DNA of 64,000 nucleotides from Sulfolobales archaeon. Its GTDB lineage: Archaea; Thermoproteota; Thermoprotei_A; Sulfolobales; Desulfurococcaceae. Below the pieces are notes generated by a model that worked only from the letters and a program-made list of their open reading frames with translations, was not told the origin of the DNA and made no database searches. A program made the position numbers and the translations under genes. Position 1 is the first letter of the stretch. Every line of letters starts with the position of its first letter. The stretch spans positions 157,391-221,390 of the forward strand of contig JANXDZ010000003.1 in assembly GCA_025059075.1 (NCBI GenBank), given 5' to 3'. Shown one piece after another: positions 51,063 through 60,350 of this stretch.

Positions 51063-51432
51063 GTTTGGAGTATCTATACCAAAGGAGCTAGCTAAAGACG
51101 TTAATGAAATATCTGAAGCCTTAGGAGTCGATAGATCTATGGTTGTGAGAAGTGCTCTTGAGGAACACGTAAGCTTATATAAGCATAGCGCCACTGAACA
51201 CGACTGCGCTGGAGTACTAGTAGTATTCTCTAGAAAGGAGACCCCCATGGAGTTACCCAGCATTATTGATGAATTCAAGGATCTTGTGGCTAACTACAGC
51301 CATAGCCATGTGAAGCGCGGCTGCATGAATGTAATAGTTGTTCAAGGACCATCGTGTAAAGTGATGGAGCTCCACAAAAAGCTGTGCAGCCTAAAGCTAT
51401 CCGTTAGATTTATTCCAGTAGGACATGATTAA
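51049..51432 (+). CDS. NikR-like metal-responsive regulator
   Basis: A 127-residue two-domain regulator. Residues 1-40 form the RHH DNA-binding unit (R-F-G-V-S-I-P-K-E-L-A). Residues about 53-127 form an ACT-like metal-sensing domain. H-S-H at 85-87 and Cys 92 give the H-x-H-x4-C pattern close to NikR (H-x-H-x5-C), and an earlier His (46 or 51) could be the fourth ligand. NikR proteins repress nickel import when nickel is bound. Here the gene is coupled to a ZnuAB pair, not a Nik transporter. TTG start. Confidence 0.8.
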   Translation: MQKVRFGVSIPKELAKDVNEISEALGVDRSMVVRSALEEHVSLYKHSATEHDCAGVLVVFSRKETPMELPSIIDEFKDLVANYSHSHVKRGCMNVIVVQGPSCKVMELHKKLCSLKLSVRFIPVGHD

Positions 51433-51457
51433 TGCATTAGCCATCAGCTATCTACAA

Positions 51458-52603
51458 CTACTTCCTTCTCTTCTCCTCCCTCTCTTCAGGAACTTCTATA
51501 GCCCTTACTCCAACGCCCATGAGCTTCCTGAGCGCTGAATCTATGTATTTAACGTAGCAGCCCTTCTGGCCTACGAATGCTCCATAGGCACTGCTCTGGA
51601 TTTTTACAGCTAAGTCGGGGCCCATGAAGTCTGCATCAACTATGTTTTTATATATCCAGCTTACTGGATGAATTGCTTTAATCAACTGCTTTAAGTCAAG
51701 AGTTAGCTCTATTGCTCTAAGCTTTAGCCCTGTGTCAGTTTCAATAGCCCCTATTCTCTCACCCTTTCTGCCTATCAATCTACCTATGTAGCCCTCCTTA
51801 GTTACTATTAGTGCATCTGGAGCTGCTTCACTAGTTATGTCAAACCTCTTCTTTTCATTAACGAGCTCTACTACGGTAACTATGTCTGCATCAGGTGCTC
51901 TAGCTCTAGCTGCATCAACTATGTTCCTCTCGGAGTCGCTTAGAGATCTGCTCCTCATTCTAGCTTCAAGCAGTAGCTTTATGCCGCGCTTAGCTCCAGG
52001 CCTAACTATGTCCTTCAACCCAAGATCTATTACTCTAGCCCTCTCCTCACCCAGTAGTACTTCTCTAACTATTGAAGCTCCATCCCTTACTGCCTGGGGT
52101 TTTTGGAATACAGGATCTCCTGCAACTATGAACTTGCTATTGCTCCCAATCCTCATAAGCATCTCTATGCTGCTCTCCGGCGGAATGCTTTGAGCATCGT
52201 CTAGGAATATAACTGAGTCATCGAAAGTCCTACCCCTTAAGTAATGAGTGTCTGCAAAAACCACCTTCCCATCGTTTATCAACTTCTCAACGCTGCTCCA
52301 ATCAATGAAGCCAGCTAGGATGTCCCTCAAGTAGCTTATAGCTATGTTGTAGTACATTTCCCCAAGGTCTACTGCAGTCATCTCTCTACCAGATACAACA
52401 TCTATGACTGGCCTAGATATTATGAACCTCTTGCTTCTACCTAATAGAACTGAGTCTATTCCATAGAGTACTGAGAACAAGCTCTTGCCAGTGCCAGTTG
52501 GTCCAAATACTCCAACTACTTCATAGTTTACATTTTCAAGGACTTTCTTCAACTCCTCCTGCCCAGGGCTCATTGGCGTAAGCCTATCGAAGATCTCTCC
52601 CAC
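51458..52603 (-). CDS. PhoH-type ATPase with C-terminal KH domain
   Basis: About 381 residues. The N-terminal half is a PhoH-like P-loop: G-P-T-G-T-G-K-S (about 35-42) and V-I-F-L-D-D-A-Q-S (Walker B). The C-terminal part contains a KH fold with E-G-Y-I-G-R-L-I-G-R-K-G-E-R-I (the G-R-K-G loop) and a second K-H-like A-Y-G-A-F-V-G-Q-K-G, implying RNA binding. PhoH relatives act in RNA quality control. I chose the GTG at 52603, five bases after GGTGG; GTG 52612 overlaps that site. Confidence 0.8.
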   Translation of the reverse strand: MGEIFDRLTPMSPGQEELKKVLENVNYEVVGVFGPTGTGKSLFSVLYGIDSVLLGRSKRFIISRPVIDVVSGREMTAVDLGEMYYNIAISYLRDILAGFIDWSSVEKLINDGKVVFADTHYLRGRTFDDSVIFLDDAQSIPPESSIEMLMRIGSNSKFIVAGDPVFQKPQAVRDGASIVREVLLGEERARVIDLGLKDIVRPGAKRGIKLLLEARMRSRSLSDSERNIVDAARARAPDADIVTVVELVNEKKRFDITSEAAPDALIVTKEGYIGRLIGRKGERIGAIETDTGLKLRAIELTLDLKQLIKAIHPVSWIYKNIVDADFMGPDLAVKIQSSAYGAFVGQKGCYVKYIDSALRKLMGVGVRAIEVPEEREEKRRK

Positions 52604-52693
52604 AGCGACCACCTCTTTAAGCGGGGCTTAACTACTACTAAAGTCCTAATATATAAATACGTAGATAACTTAATTGACTCCAGGTATAGGTGC

Positions 52694-53371
52694 ATGGCTA
52701 TAGGCATTGCTCAAGCAATTATTGAATACTTGCTGGCTAGAGGAGAGGCTTCGATAGATGAACTATCCAGGATCGTTAGAGCTACGAGGGAGGTCATACT
52801 TAGCGCTGTAAATGAGCTTCCAGGAGTAGTATTGGATGAGCCTTTCATCAGAGTACTCAACAAGCTTCTTCTAGCAAGCCATGGAGTGAGGGCTGGGCTT
52901 TCTTTAACAAAGATCTCTAGGTACGTTAATTGGAGGGATTTCGAGAAGCTTTCAGCTCTAGTTCTCTCAGAGCACGGGTACGTTACTGCAACCAATATCT
53001 CGATCACTAGACCTAAAAGACTTGAAGTAGACGTCATTGGAGTCGACCCAGGATCTGGAATATCCTTAGTTATCGACTGCAAGCACTGGAGCCACAGTGC
53101 CTCCCCCTCAAGGCTATTTGAAGCAGCTGAAAGACACTTGGAGAGGACTATTCAATTACTTAAGTATAGGGATTTATTTAAGTCAACTATGCCTTCAATT
53201 ACTGGCATAAAACATGCTTACCCAATAATAATTACGTTAACAACTCCTGCTATAAGGACTTATGGAGGCTGCGTAATTGCGTTAAGCATAGGGGAGTTCA
53301 ATAACTTCCTTGCGGACTTCCATGAGGCAGTGGAATTACTTGAGGTAAGGCCCATTGATGAAGTAGCTTAA
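52694..53371 (+). CDS. Mrr-like restriction-endonuclease-fold protein
   Basis: About 225 residues. The N-terminal 75 residues read like a winged helix (I-D-E-L-S-R-I-V-R-A-T-R-E-V-I). The C-terminal 140 have the nuclease fold: E-V-D-V-I-G (first Asp) followed by V-I-D-C-K-H-W, where D-C-K replaces the usual E-x-K. The order N-W-R-D-F-E-K-L-S-A-L-V-L then E-V-D-V fits the Mrr type-IV or archaeal Holliday-junction-like families. A stand-alone nuclease without a methylase suggests DNA repair. It overlaps the MFS gene by four bases. Confidence 0.7.
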   Translation: MAIGIAQAIIEYLLARGEASIDELSRIVRATREVILSAVNELPGVVLDEPFIRVLNKLLLASHGVRAGLSLTKISRYVNWRDFEKLSALVLSEHGYVTATNISITRPKRLEVDVIGVDPGSGISLVIDCKHWSHSASPSRLFEAAERHLERTIQLLKYRDLFKSTMPSITGIKHAYPIIITLTTPAIRTYGGCVIALSIGEFNNFLADFHEAVELLEVRPIDEVA

Positions 53372-54549
53372 CTTAATGAAGCCCCAGTTCTTGGAGCAGT
53401 GGTTTTCAAAGCTATGAGTGATGAAAGAGATATTGCTGAGAGAACTATGGCTAGTGCCCTAGGTCCTAGAGCATCGTATACTGCTCCTCCAGCAATATTG
53501 CCAATCATCCACGCTAAACCCCATAGGAAGCCTACTGCTCCAAAAACTGCTGCCCTACTCTGTGGCTCAACGAGGTCTGCTACTGCAGCTCTAATAATTG
53601 TCTCATAGCTGCATAGGACTACTCCATAGAGTCCTGAAGCCACTATTAAGTAGGCTAAGTTATTGCTTAAGAGTATTAGTGGGGGGATAGCTGCTGAAAT
53701 TAGTGGAAGCATAGTTAGAGTGCTCAACCCCCTTCTGTCGTAAAGCCAGCCTAGTGGTAGAGCTATGAGAGCATCTACTCCCTGAGCTATTGCATAGAGC
53801 AAAGGTATTATGTATGTAACTACAGCGCCTGTTTTACCTAAGTGATATGAGGCAATGCTCCAGTGTATAAAGCCTATTGATAGTAGGAAGGTGAATATTG
53901 CATAGGCTCTCACTGAGCTTGCGTAACTCTTTAACTCTCTAGCTCCAGCTTCCCTAAAGCTCTCGAGCTCTGGATATGTGGTGTAAGCAGCAGTGATTAG
54001 TGTTAAAGCAGCTAGAGCTGATGGGAGGAGCCATAGGAATGCATTTCCATAGCTCCTCGTTGAAGCTATAGCATAGCTAACTATTAGTGGACCTGATACA
54101 GCCCCCAATTGATCTAGGACTTCGTGTATTGCAAAGCCCTTCCCCCTACCGATGGCTCTATCAGTTAAATCAGATACTATTAAGTCTCTAGCAGGAGATC
54201 TTAACCCCTTCCCCACTCTCTCAACAATTAGTATAGCTAGAGCATGCATCCAATTACCCGTTAACGCAAGCAGGGGTATAGCTAGGTTTAATCCATATCC
54301 AACTATTGTTAGAAGCCACACAACTCTAGAAGACCTATACTTAGATGCAATTAAGCCGCTGGGCAGCCTAACTGCATAACCAAGGAATTCTCCAACTGCT
54401 ACAGCTCCAGCCACTATAGCTGGAGCATTTAAGTACGCTAAGTAGTCTCCAGAAATAGATCTAGCGCCTTCATAAGTTACATCAGCAAACAACGATACGA
54501 AGCCCAATGTTGTAAACACTAATATGAGTCTTCTATAGCTGTAGCTCAT
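53368..54549 (-). CDS. MFS transporter
   Basis: A 393-residue major facilitator with about 12 hydrophobic segments. Loop 2-3 carries R-L-P-S-G-L-I-A-S-K-Y-R-S-S-R, the E-R-V-G-K-G-L-R-S-P-A-R-D signature follows (about 98-110), and G-W-L-Y-D-R-R-G marks the second half. The substrate cannot be read. ATG at 54549, with GGGGTGA eight bases upstream; a longer ORF start at 54585 is not supported. It is convergent with the Mrr-like gene. Confidence 0.82.
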   Translation of the reverse strand: MSYSYRRLILVFTTLGFVSLFADVTYEGARSISGDYLAYLNAPAIVAGAVAVGEFLGYAVRLPSGLIASKYRSSRVVWLLTIVGYGLNLAIPLLALTGNWMHALAILIVERVGKGLRSPARDLIVSDLTDRAIGRGKGFAIHEVLDQLGAVSGPLIVSYAIASTRSYGNAFLWLLPSALAALTLITAAYTTYPELESFREAGARELKSYASSVRAYAIFTFLLSIGFIHWSIASYHLGKTGAVVTYIIPLLYAIAQGVDALIALPLGWLYDRRGLSTLTMLPLISAAIPPLILLSNNLAYLIVASGLYGVVLCSYETIIRAAVADLVEPQSRAAVFGAVGFLWGLAWMIGNIAGGAVYDALGPRALAIVLSAISLSSLIALKTTAPRTGASLS

Positions 54550-54782
54550 TAAACACTCACCCCCCTTCCCTTTAATCCCCCTCATTACTTCACTAACTAC
54601 GCCCTACTGCATGCACATTAAGCTCCTCTTTACAAAACCTTCCTTCATATCTTTATGCCTCTAATTCACATACCCTCCCTACGTATTGAAGCAATTGGAG
54701 GAGGCTTTAAATAGCTCTAGAATGAAGGAATTAGTTAAGTATTTATTAGCTGGTATAAGCGCCAGTAACTGGTGGCATGCCA

Positions 54783-55892
54783 GTGCTCTTTGACATAATG
54801 CCTAAGACTTCTAGAAGGGACTTATATAACTTTGACGAGGAGCTCAATGATCTTTATAGAGGATATAGATCGGCTAGACTCATAGCCGTTGTCGGTCCCC
54901 GTAGAATTGGTAAAACGAGCCTCATCCTCACGTTTTTAAATGAATACAGCGTTCCTCACGTATTCATTGATTGTAGAAGGATCTCTTCATCGATGTACGG
55001 CGCGAGCTTTAGGAGCTTTGCCGAGAGCTTCTCTAATGCAATTAATGACTTTTTAAACAGGAACACTTCATTCGTAGGCAAGTTACTAGAGGTTTTAAAG
55101 AGTGTTAGAGGCGTTGAAGTCAATGCGCCTCTCGCAAAGATATATCTCAAGTGGAGGCGTAGGGAGAGATTCGACTTAATCTCACTTCTAGAGAGTCTGA
55201 ATACATTTGCTGAAAGAGAAGGCGTAGTAATTGCATTAGTCTTCGACGAGCTTCAGGAACTCACTCCACTAAACATCGACTTCTCTAAAGTCCTTGCATA
55301 TACCTACGACCATCTAAGGAACATAGTGGTCATTGTATCAGGCTCTCAAGTAGGCCTTCTCTACGACGTGGTGAGAATTGGAGAACCCGAGAGCCCTCTC
55401 TATGGAAGAGTATTGATGGAAGTTAAAGTTAGGAGGCTCTCAAGAAGTGAAGCAGTAGACTTCCTAGAGAAAGGATTCAGTGAGACAAGTGTTTCAGTCA
55501 GTAAATATGTAATTGAGGAAGCTGTAGATAGACTTGACGGCGTCATTGGTTGGCTAACGTACTTTGGGTGGAGCTATGTAAATGGAGTAAGCGACCTAGA
55601 GGCTATTGTAGAGGCTGCTTCAAGACAGGAAGCTGAAGAAGTAAGGAGATTCTTAGCAAAAACAAGAGCTGAGAAGAGGTACAGCACTATACTTAAGTTA
55701 TTAGCGCAGAAGCCTATGAAGTGGAGTGAGATAAAGAGAGCACTAGAGTTTATTGAAGGAATAGAGATAGATGACCACAACTTCAATAACCTCCTGCAGA
55801 GGCTCGTTAAGGCAAACTTCATAGAGAAAAGGAACGACTACTACGTAATACCAGATCCTATACTAACTACAGCAGTACAGAGACATATATGA
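54783..55892 (+). CDS. archaeal AAA/STAND ATPase
   Basis: About 369 residues. The Walker A is V-G-P-R-R-I-G-K-T-S (about 37-46) and Walker B is V-F-D-E-L-Q-E-L. Sensor 1 is the I-V-S-G-S-Q strand, and the last 70 residues form a winged helix (K-P-M-K-W-S-E-I-K-R-A). This is the archaeal ATPase_2 (MNS/STAND-like) pattern; roles are mostly unknown. I start at GTG 54783, seven bases after GGTGG; the ATG at 54777 would be only one base from it. Confidence 0.75.
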   Translation: MLFDIMPKTSRRDLYNFDEELNDLYRGYRSARLIAVVGPRRIGKTSLILTFLNEYSVPHVFIDCRRISSSMYGASFRSFAESFSNAINDFLNRNTSFVGKLLEVLKSVRGVEVNAPLAKIYLKWRRRERFDLISLLESLNTFAEREGVVIALVFDELQELTPLNIDFSKVLAYTYDHLRNIVVIVSGSQVGLLYDVVRIGEPESPLYGRVLMEVKVRRLSRSEAVDFLEKGFSETSVSVSKYVIEEAVDRLDGVIGWLTYFGWSYVNGVSDLEAIVEAASRQEAEEVRRFLAKTRAEKRYSTILKLLAQKPMKWSEIKRALEFIEGIEIDDHNFNNLLQRLVKANFIEKRNDYYVIPDPILTTAVQRHI

Positions 55893-56374
55893 AGTCAATG
55901 TATGTGAAAATAGAGCGAAACTCTCTATCCCCCCTTACTCGCGAGGAGTTCCTTAACGATGCTATTATGCCTCAACATCGTGCGCTAAGCCCAAGCCCCC
56001 ACTTATATATAGCTACTTCATAGCTCCACGTGTTTCCTCTAATGAAGCTCCACTCATATTGCTTCAACTGCGCGTCGTAGAATGCATGGCATACATCTAG
56101 TGGCAATTCCTATAGCTAGAGACACCTTCCTTTACAATACCCTTACTATGCTTCCCCAACGTATTTTTATAAGTGTCGGAAGCTCAGGAGTCCTAGAATA
56201 ATGAGTAATTCACTTAGGTCCTTTCTTAATCCCCCTAGCATGGAGAGAAACATTAACTATCGCTGAGTATTTCAATAAACTCACGGTAAAACCTTAAAAT
56301 CCTTAAGAAGTGCTTTTTACCGCCCTCCATCACTATTAATTGACGTAAATGTAGAGATAGGGAGGGTTTTGCAA
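55893..56374. other. 482-bp gene-free stretch
   Basis: I see no coding sequence or RNA gene. The region is between a plus-strand ATPase and a minus-strand gene. It contains short CT-rich runs (about 55923-55950 and 56210-56240) and no strong repeat. Confidence 0.4.
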
Positions 56375-56800
56375 TTAGTTGTTTCTTAATTGTATTCTCT
56401 CTAGACACCCGTCTTTATATGGCCTTATGTACTCATAGTTTCTTTCAAAGACTAACCTTGGATCCATGCGTTTAAGGACGAATCTACAGACTCTTTCAGA
56501 TATTAACTTACACGTATACCTAGTGTCTAAGCCTAGCATTAGAGTTAGCTTAAGTATTGGACAGGGGTTTCTTGAGATAGTTACAAGCTCTTTATCCAAT
56601 AATTTAACAACCTCTACGTACTCCTTCTCTAACTTAAGGAAGTCGTAGTAGAAGAGCTTTAATACATCATTCATATCCTTAACTCTCCTAGGCTTAATAG
56701 TCCATAGGAATCCATAGGAGTAGAAGACTAATAAGCCTATGAGCAGTGGCACGTGCTTTAATCCATTAATTAACCACTTGAATAAGCCCACTTCATTCAC
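56375..56800 (-). CDS. hypothetical protein, possible cysteine-cluster relative
   Basis: A 141-residue protein. A hydrophobic helix sits near residues 17-35 (V-P-L-L-I-G-L-L-V-F-Y), so it may be membrane-associated. The second half has four cysteines (N-P-C-P-I, Y-T-C-K, R-V-C-R, D-G-C-L), with R-x-Y-x-Y-I-R-P-Y-K-D-G-C at the end. This recalls the late Cys motif of the L-2-amino-thiazoline-4-carboxylate hydrolase-like family, but weakly. I do not assign a function. TATA-like ATTTAAG lies near 56813. Confidence 0.5.
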   Translation of the reverse strand: MNEVGLFKWLINGLKHVPLLIGLLVFYSYGFLWTIKPRRVKDMNDVLKLFYYDFLKLEKEYVEVVKLLDKELVTISRNPCPILKLTLMLGLDTRYTCKLISERVCRFVLKRMDPRLVFERNYEYIRPYKDGCLERIQLRNN

Positions 56801-56875
56801 TCAAGTACTTAAATATCCTTAGCTTTAAAAGCTCTATATCCACTGCTCTAGAGACAGGGCTTATTTAAGAAAAAG

Positions 56876-58240
56876 TTAGTAATTGATTTTAGGCAGATAT
56901 GAGAAATCTATGTCTCCCGGCTCATAGTCCTTTAATCCTCCACTTAAGAACTCCTGGTATCCGGCTAAGTCCAGTAGTCCGTGGCCACTCATATTGAAGA
57001 CTATCAATGGCCTTTCACCAGTCTCCCTAGCCCTTAAAGCAATGTCTACTACTGCCTTTACTGCATGAGCAGACTCCGGCGCTGGCACTACTCCCTCTGT
57101 TTGAGCAAATAATTGTGCTGCTCTAAATACCTCTACTTGATGATAGGCTCTCGGCTCAACGACCTTGTTTTTAACGAGTACTGCGAGAGTAGGCGCTAAT
57201 CCATGGTATCTAAGGCCTCCTGCATGTATTGGAGCTGGCACATACTTGTGCCCAACTGTAAACATCTTTATCAATGGAGTTAGCCTAGCTGTATCACCAT
57301 GATCGTAGGCATAGATCCCTCTAGTCATTGATGGAACTGCCTTAGGCTCTACAGCAATCATCCTTAGATCCCTCTTACATCCCTTAACTAAGCACTCATA
57401 GTAGAATGGATATGCTAAACCAGCGAAGTTACTTCCCCCTCCTACGCAGCCAACTACGTAATCAGGTAGCTCCTCTCCAATTAACTCAAGCTGCTTCACT
57501 GCCTCTAAGCCTATTACTGTTTGATGCATTAGTACGTGGTTTAGCACTGAGCCCAAGCTGTACTTAGTGCTTGGGCTAGTTACAGCATCCTCTATTGCTT
57601 CACTTATAGCTATACCCAATGAACCGGGGTGATCTGGTCTTTCACTAAGCACTGCTCTACCTGAATTAGTGTATTTACTTGGGCTTGGAACTACTTCTGC
57701 TCCATAGATCTCCATGAGTACTCTTCTATAGGGCTTCTGCTCATAGCTTGCTTTAACCATGTAAACCCTAATCTTTAGTCCAAAAAGTGCTCCAGCAAGA
57801 GCTAGTGCTGAACCCCACTGCCCTGCGCCAGTCTCTGTAGTAAGCCTCGCTACTCCATCGAGTTTATTAAAATATGCTTGAGCTACCGCTGTATTGACTT
57901 TATGTGAGCCTGTTGGAAGAACACCCTCATACTTATAGTATATCCTAGCTGGCGTATCTAAGTACTTCTCAAGCCTTAGAGCTCTAAGCAGCGGCGTTGG
58001 CCTACCTAACTCTACGTAGAGTTCCCTAAGCTCATGAGGAATATCTATGAATTTAGTTAAGCTAAACTCTTGTTCAACTAACTCCTTGGGGAACAAGGAG
58101 CTTAGTTCACTTGGCTTAACAGGAGTTCCATCGGGCTTCAGCATTGGAGGCAGAGGCTCAGGAAGATCTGGGACGATGTTATACCAATGCTTAGGCACAA
58201 TGTCCACTAATTGAGGAGACCTCAGCTTAGTTAAATCCAT
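56876..58240 (-). CDS. trpB2: tryptophan synthase beta-like protein TrpB2
   Basis: A 454-residue PLP enzyme. The cofactor Lys is in T-G-S-H-K-V-N-T (about 110-117), and G-G-G-S-N-F-A-G is the phosphate loop. It has the long N-terminal region of the TrpB2 class. TrpB2 makes tryptophan from indole and serine, without necessarily binding TrpA. No other trp gene is nearby. Monocistronic, 75 bp after the minus-strand gene end. Confidence 0.9.
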   Translation of the reverse strand: MDLTKLRSPQLVDIVPKHWYNIVPDLPEPLPPMLKPDGTPVKPSELSSLFPKELVEQEFSLTKFIDIPHELRELYVELGRPTPLLRALRLEKYLDTPARIYYKYEGVLPTGSHKVNTAVAQAYFNKLDGVARLTTETGAGQWGSALALAGALFGLKIRVYMVKASYEQKPYRRVLMEIYGAEVVPSPSKYTNSGRAVLSERPDHPGSLGIAISEAIEDAVTSPSTKYSLGSVLNHVLMHQTVIGLEAVKQLELIGEELPDYVVGCVGGGSNFAGLAYPFYYECLVKGCKRDLRMIAVEPKAVPSMTRGIYAYDHGDTARLTPLIKMFTVGHKYVPAPIHAGGLRYHGLAPTLAVLVKNKVVEPRAYHQVEVFRAAQLFAQTEGVVPAPESAHAVKAVVDIALRARETGERPLIVFNMSGHGLLDLAGYQEFLSGGLKDYEPGDIDFSYLPKINY

Positions 58241-58472
58241 TGGAACATAGTGTCACCTAGTAACTTAAACCATGGAGGATGTATAAAAACTATTCGTCAA
58301 TGCCTCCACAGCATACAGAGCTGCACTCTCTGGAATACAGCTTTTCCTCCATTGACGCCGTGGCTCAGCGCTGCACCTCGATGAAGTCCTATCCAAGTCT
58401 ATAGTAGCTTATGGAGTCGTAGCCAGCGGCTAGCTGTAACTGAAAGCCCCGCTCTCTGAGAGAAAGTTAATT

Positions 58473-58766
58473 TTACTTTCTCAATACTTCCACTATCTGT
58501 CTCTCCAGTTCTTCAGCATTAATGCCGGAGATGAATGGCACAGCGTTAAGAACTGGTATATCCTTAACTCCAGGCACTGTGCTAGTTGCCAGTATTAAGT
58601 CTACGTTGCGCATCATTTTAATGTAGTACTGCACCTCCGATATCCTGCACTTTATTACTTCAGCATCAATGCGGTGCTTATCCAATACTTTCTTAAGTTT
58701 CTCAGCCACTAGAGTTGTAGTCGCTATTGCAGTGCCGCAGGCAACTATTATCTTCTTCTTATTCAT
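58473..58766 (-). CDS. sgcB: PTS galactitol-type IIB subunit (SgcB/GatB)
   Basis: A 97-residue IIB protein. The phosphorylated Cys is in I-V-A-C-G-T-A-I-A-T-T-T (about 8-19), after the start of the first strand, exactly as in GatB/SgcB. It would pass phosphate from IIA to the sugar on IIC. I chose the ATG at 58766, because TTTATAAGG (58814-58823, minus) would start a transcript near 58790 and the upstream ATG (58808) lies before that point. It follows IIC by 117 bp. Confidence 0.85.
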   Translation of the reverse strand: MNKKKIIVACGTAIATTTLVAEKLKKVLDKHRIDAEVIKCRISEVQYYIKMMRNVDLILATSTVPGVKDIPVLNAVPFISGINAEELERQIVEVLRK

Positions 58767-58883
58767 TCTCTCCAAGTGCCTCCAAGCACTCTCATTAATT
58801 ATCTCCATGCAATCCTTATAAACTTTGTTAGATTCAGAGATGTAGAAGGTAAGTAAAAAATGAGTATTTATTTATTCACTTAC

Positions 58884-60284
58884 TCACTTGTATAGCTTAC
58901 TGAATGCTTCCCTCAGCGCCTTAGAGCGATCGGCGAACAGCGTTATCACTATTATAGCCACCAATATTACGTGCCCTACGCCGTATACAGCTGTATTAAC
59001 TAAGTATGATAGGTATGCTGGTACAATCATTGGCTGCAGCCATATACTGCCGACTAAGGTTGCTCCAGTAGGCAGAGTCCACCCAACTACTCTAGCTGTT
59101 TCTGTAAGGATTGGGGCCCACCATGAGCCAAGTATTTGCCATAGGAGCATGATTAAAGCCCCTAGAATAATTGACTTTATTAAGTCCCCTCTCACAAATG
59201 GAACTGCAGCTACAACGAAGAATGGTGTAGCAGCTAAATCAGCGAAAGGCAGTATTTTTATTAAGCCAACTGCTGAGAAGACTGCTGCCCAAATCAATAC
59301 TATCGGTATTAGTAATAAGGCTGCTGCTATAGTTGTAGGATGCCCTATAGCTATAGCTGCATCCATACCTATGTAAAGTTCTCTGCCAGCAAACCTCTTC
59401 TTCACGTACTCTGAGACTGAGTCAGCTATAACAGTTAATCCCTCCATCAATAGACCAATCATCCTAGGCAGCAGTAGCATTACTGCTGCTGCTCCTACAG
59501 CCAGTAGAGCTACTCCAATAGCGTTAAAGCCTGCGAATACTCCGAGGAGAGCTCCAATGATTAAGCCTAGGATAGCTGGTTCACCTAGAACGCCAAGCTT
59601 CTGCCTCAGAGTCTCTGGATCGGCCTTTGGCGTCGGTATCCTATCAACTATTGGTTTAAAGATCGCTATAAAAGGTATTGAGCCAACCCACCCTCCGCCC
59701 TGAGGTATTGAATACCCCTTATACCCTGGGAAGAGATCCCATAGAGGCTTCACAGTCCAGTCAGCTACCTTCAGGCAGAATACTTCATAAGTTACTGCCG
59801 CTAGTAGAGCAAAGGATAGATCGCCTGTCAGTGTGTAAACCGTGCCGCCTACGAAAGCCCAGTGCCAGAAGTTCCATACATCAATGTCAAAAGTCTTAGT
59901 TAACTTAAGGGCTAGAAGCAGTAAGTTCACTATGAAGCCTATTGGAATAATCATTGCGCCCACTAGTGTGCCGTAAGCTATGGCAGCCATGGGCGGCCAG
60001 CCAACGTCTATGCCTTCGAGAGCTAGCCCAAACCTATCCCTTATAGCTGCTGCAGCATCAGGTATAGAGACGCCTCCGTATCCCCCGAAGAACAAGTTTA
60101 TGATTAATGTAATGCCGATCCAGGCTACTCCAATAGTTACAGCTGCTCTAAAAGCTCTTCCAACAGGGGCCCTCAGCACTACTGCTATAACGAATAGGAA
60201 TATGGGTAGCCACACGGCTTGAGTAGCTGCACTAAGGATTTGGTTAAACCACGTAAAGAACTCTATTACAGCCTCTATAGCCAT
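58884..60284 (-). CDS. sgcC: PTS galactitol-type IIC permease (SgcC/GatC)
   Basis: A 466-residue membrane permease with about ten helices. G-Y-G-G-V-S-I-P-D-A-A and G-L-A-L-E-G-I-D-V-G-W-P are typical of the GatC/SgcC family early in the chain. W-x-F-x-H-W-A-F-V-G-G and I-G-H-P-T-T-I (about 325-331) mark later loops. It carries and phosphorylates a sugar or polyol; the substrate of the E. coli Sgc system is unknown. PTS transporters are very rare in crenarchaea. GGGGT lies seven bases before the ATG. Confidence 0.9.
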   Translation of the reverse strand: MAIEAVIEFFTWFNQILSAATQAVWLPIFLFVIAVVLRAPVGRAFRAAVTIGVAWIGITLIINLFFGGYGGVSIPDAAAAIRDRFGLALEGIDVGWPPMAAIAYGTLVGAMIIPIGFIVNLLLLALKLTKTFDIDVWNFWHWAFVGGTVYTLTGDLSFALLAAVTYEVFCLKVADWTVKPLWDLFPGYKGYSIPQGGGWVGSIPFIAIFKPIVDRIPTPKADPETLRQKLGVLGEPAILGLIIGALLGVFAGFNAIGVALLAVGAAAVMLLLPRMIGLLMEGLTVIADSVSEYVKKRFAGRELYIGMDAAIAIGHPTTIAAALLLIPIVLIWAAVFSAVGLIKILPFADLAATPFFVVAAVPFVRGDLIKSIILGALIMLLWQILGSWWAPILTETARVVGWTLPTGATLVGSIWLQPMIVPAYLSYLVNTAVYGVGHVILVAIIVITLFADRSKALREAFSKLYK

Positions 60285-60301
60285 ATGAATACCCCATATT
60301 G

Positions 60302-60336
60302 TTATAGATATTTTAGAATGCCTTAGCTATATATAT
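60302..60336. promoter_or_regulatory. crossed divergent TATA boxes of the sgc-like cluster
   Basis: For the plus gene (60351), TTATAGATA at 60302-60310 would start a transcript near 60332, leaving room for GGTG at 60342. For the minus gene (60284), TATATATAT at 60328-60336 would start near 60306. Each box is on the far side of the other gene's start, so the two promoters overlap and could not fire freely together. Confidence 0.5.
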
Positions 60337-60350
60337 CTAGTGGTGTTGAA

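Noticed and set aside
54771..54779. ATG at 54777 as the start of the STAND-like ATPase
   Set aside because: GGTGG is only one base from it; the GTG at 54783 has the usual seven-base spacing.
58888..59376. Antisense open frame across the IIC gene
   Set aside because: The IIC membrane segments and family motifs lie on the minus strand; this frame has no motif.
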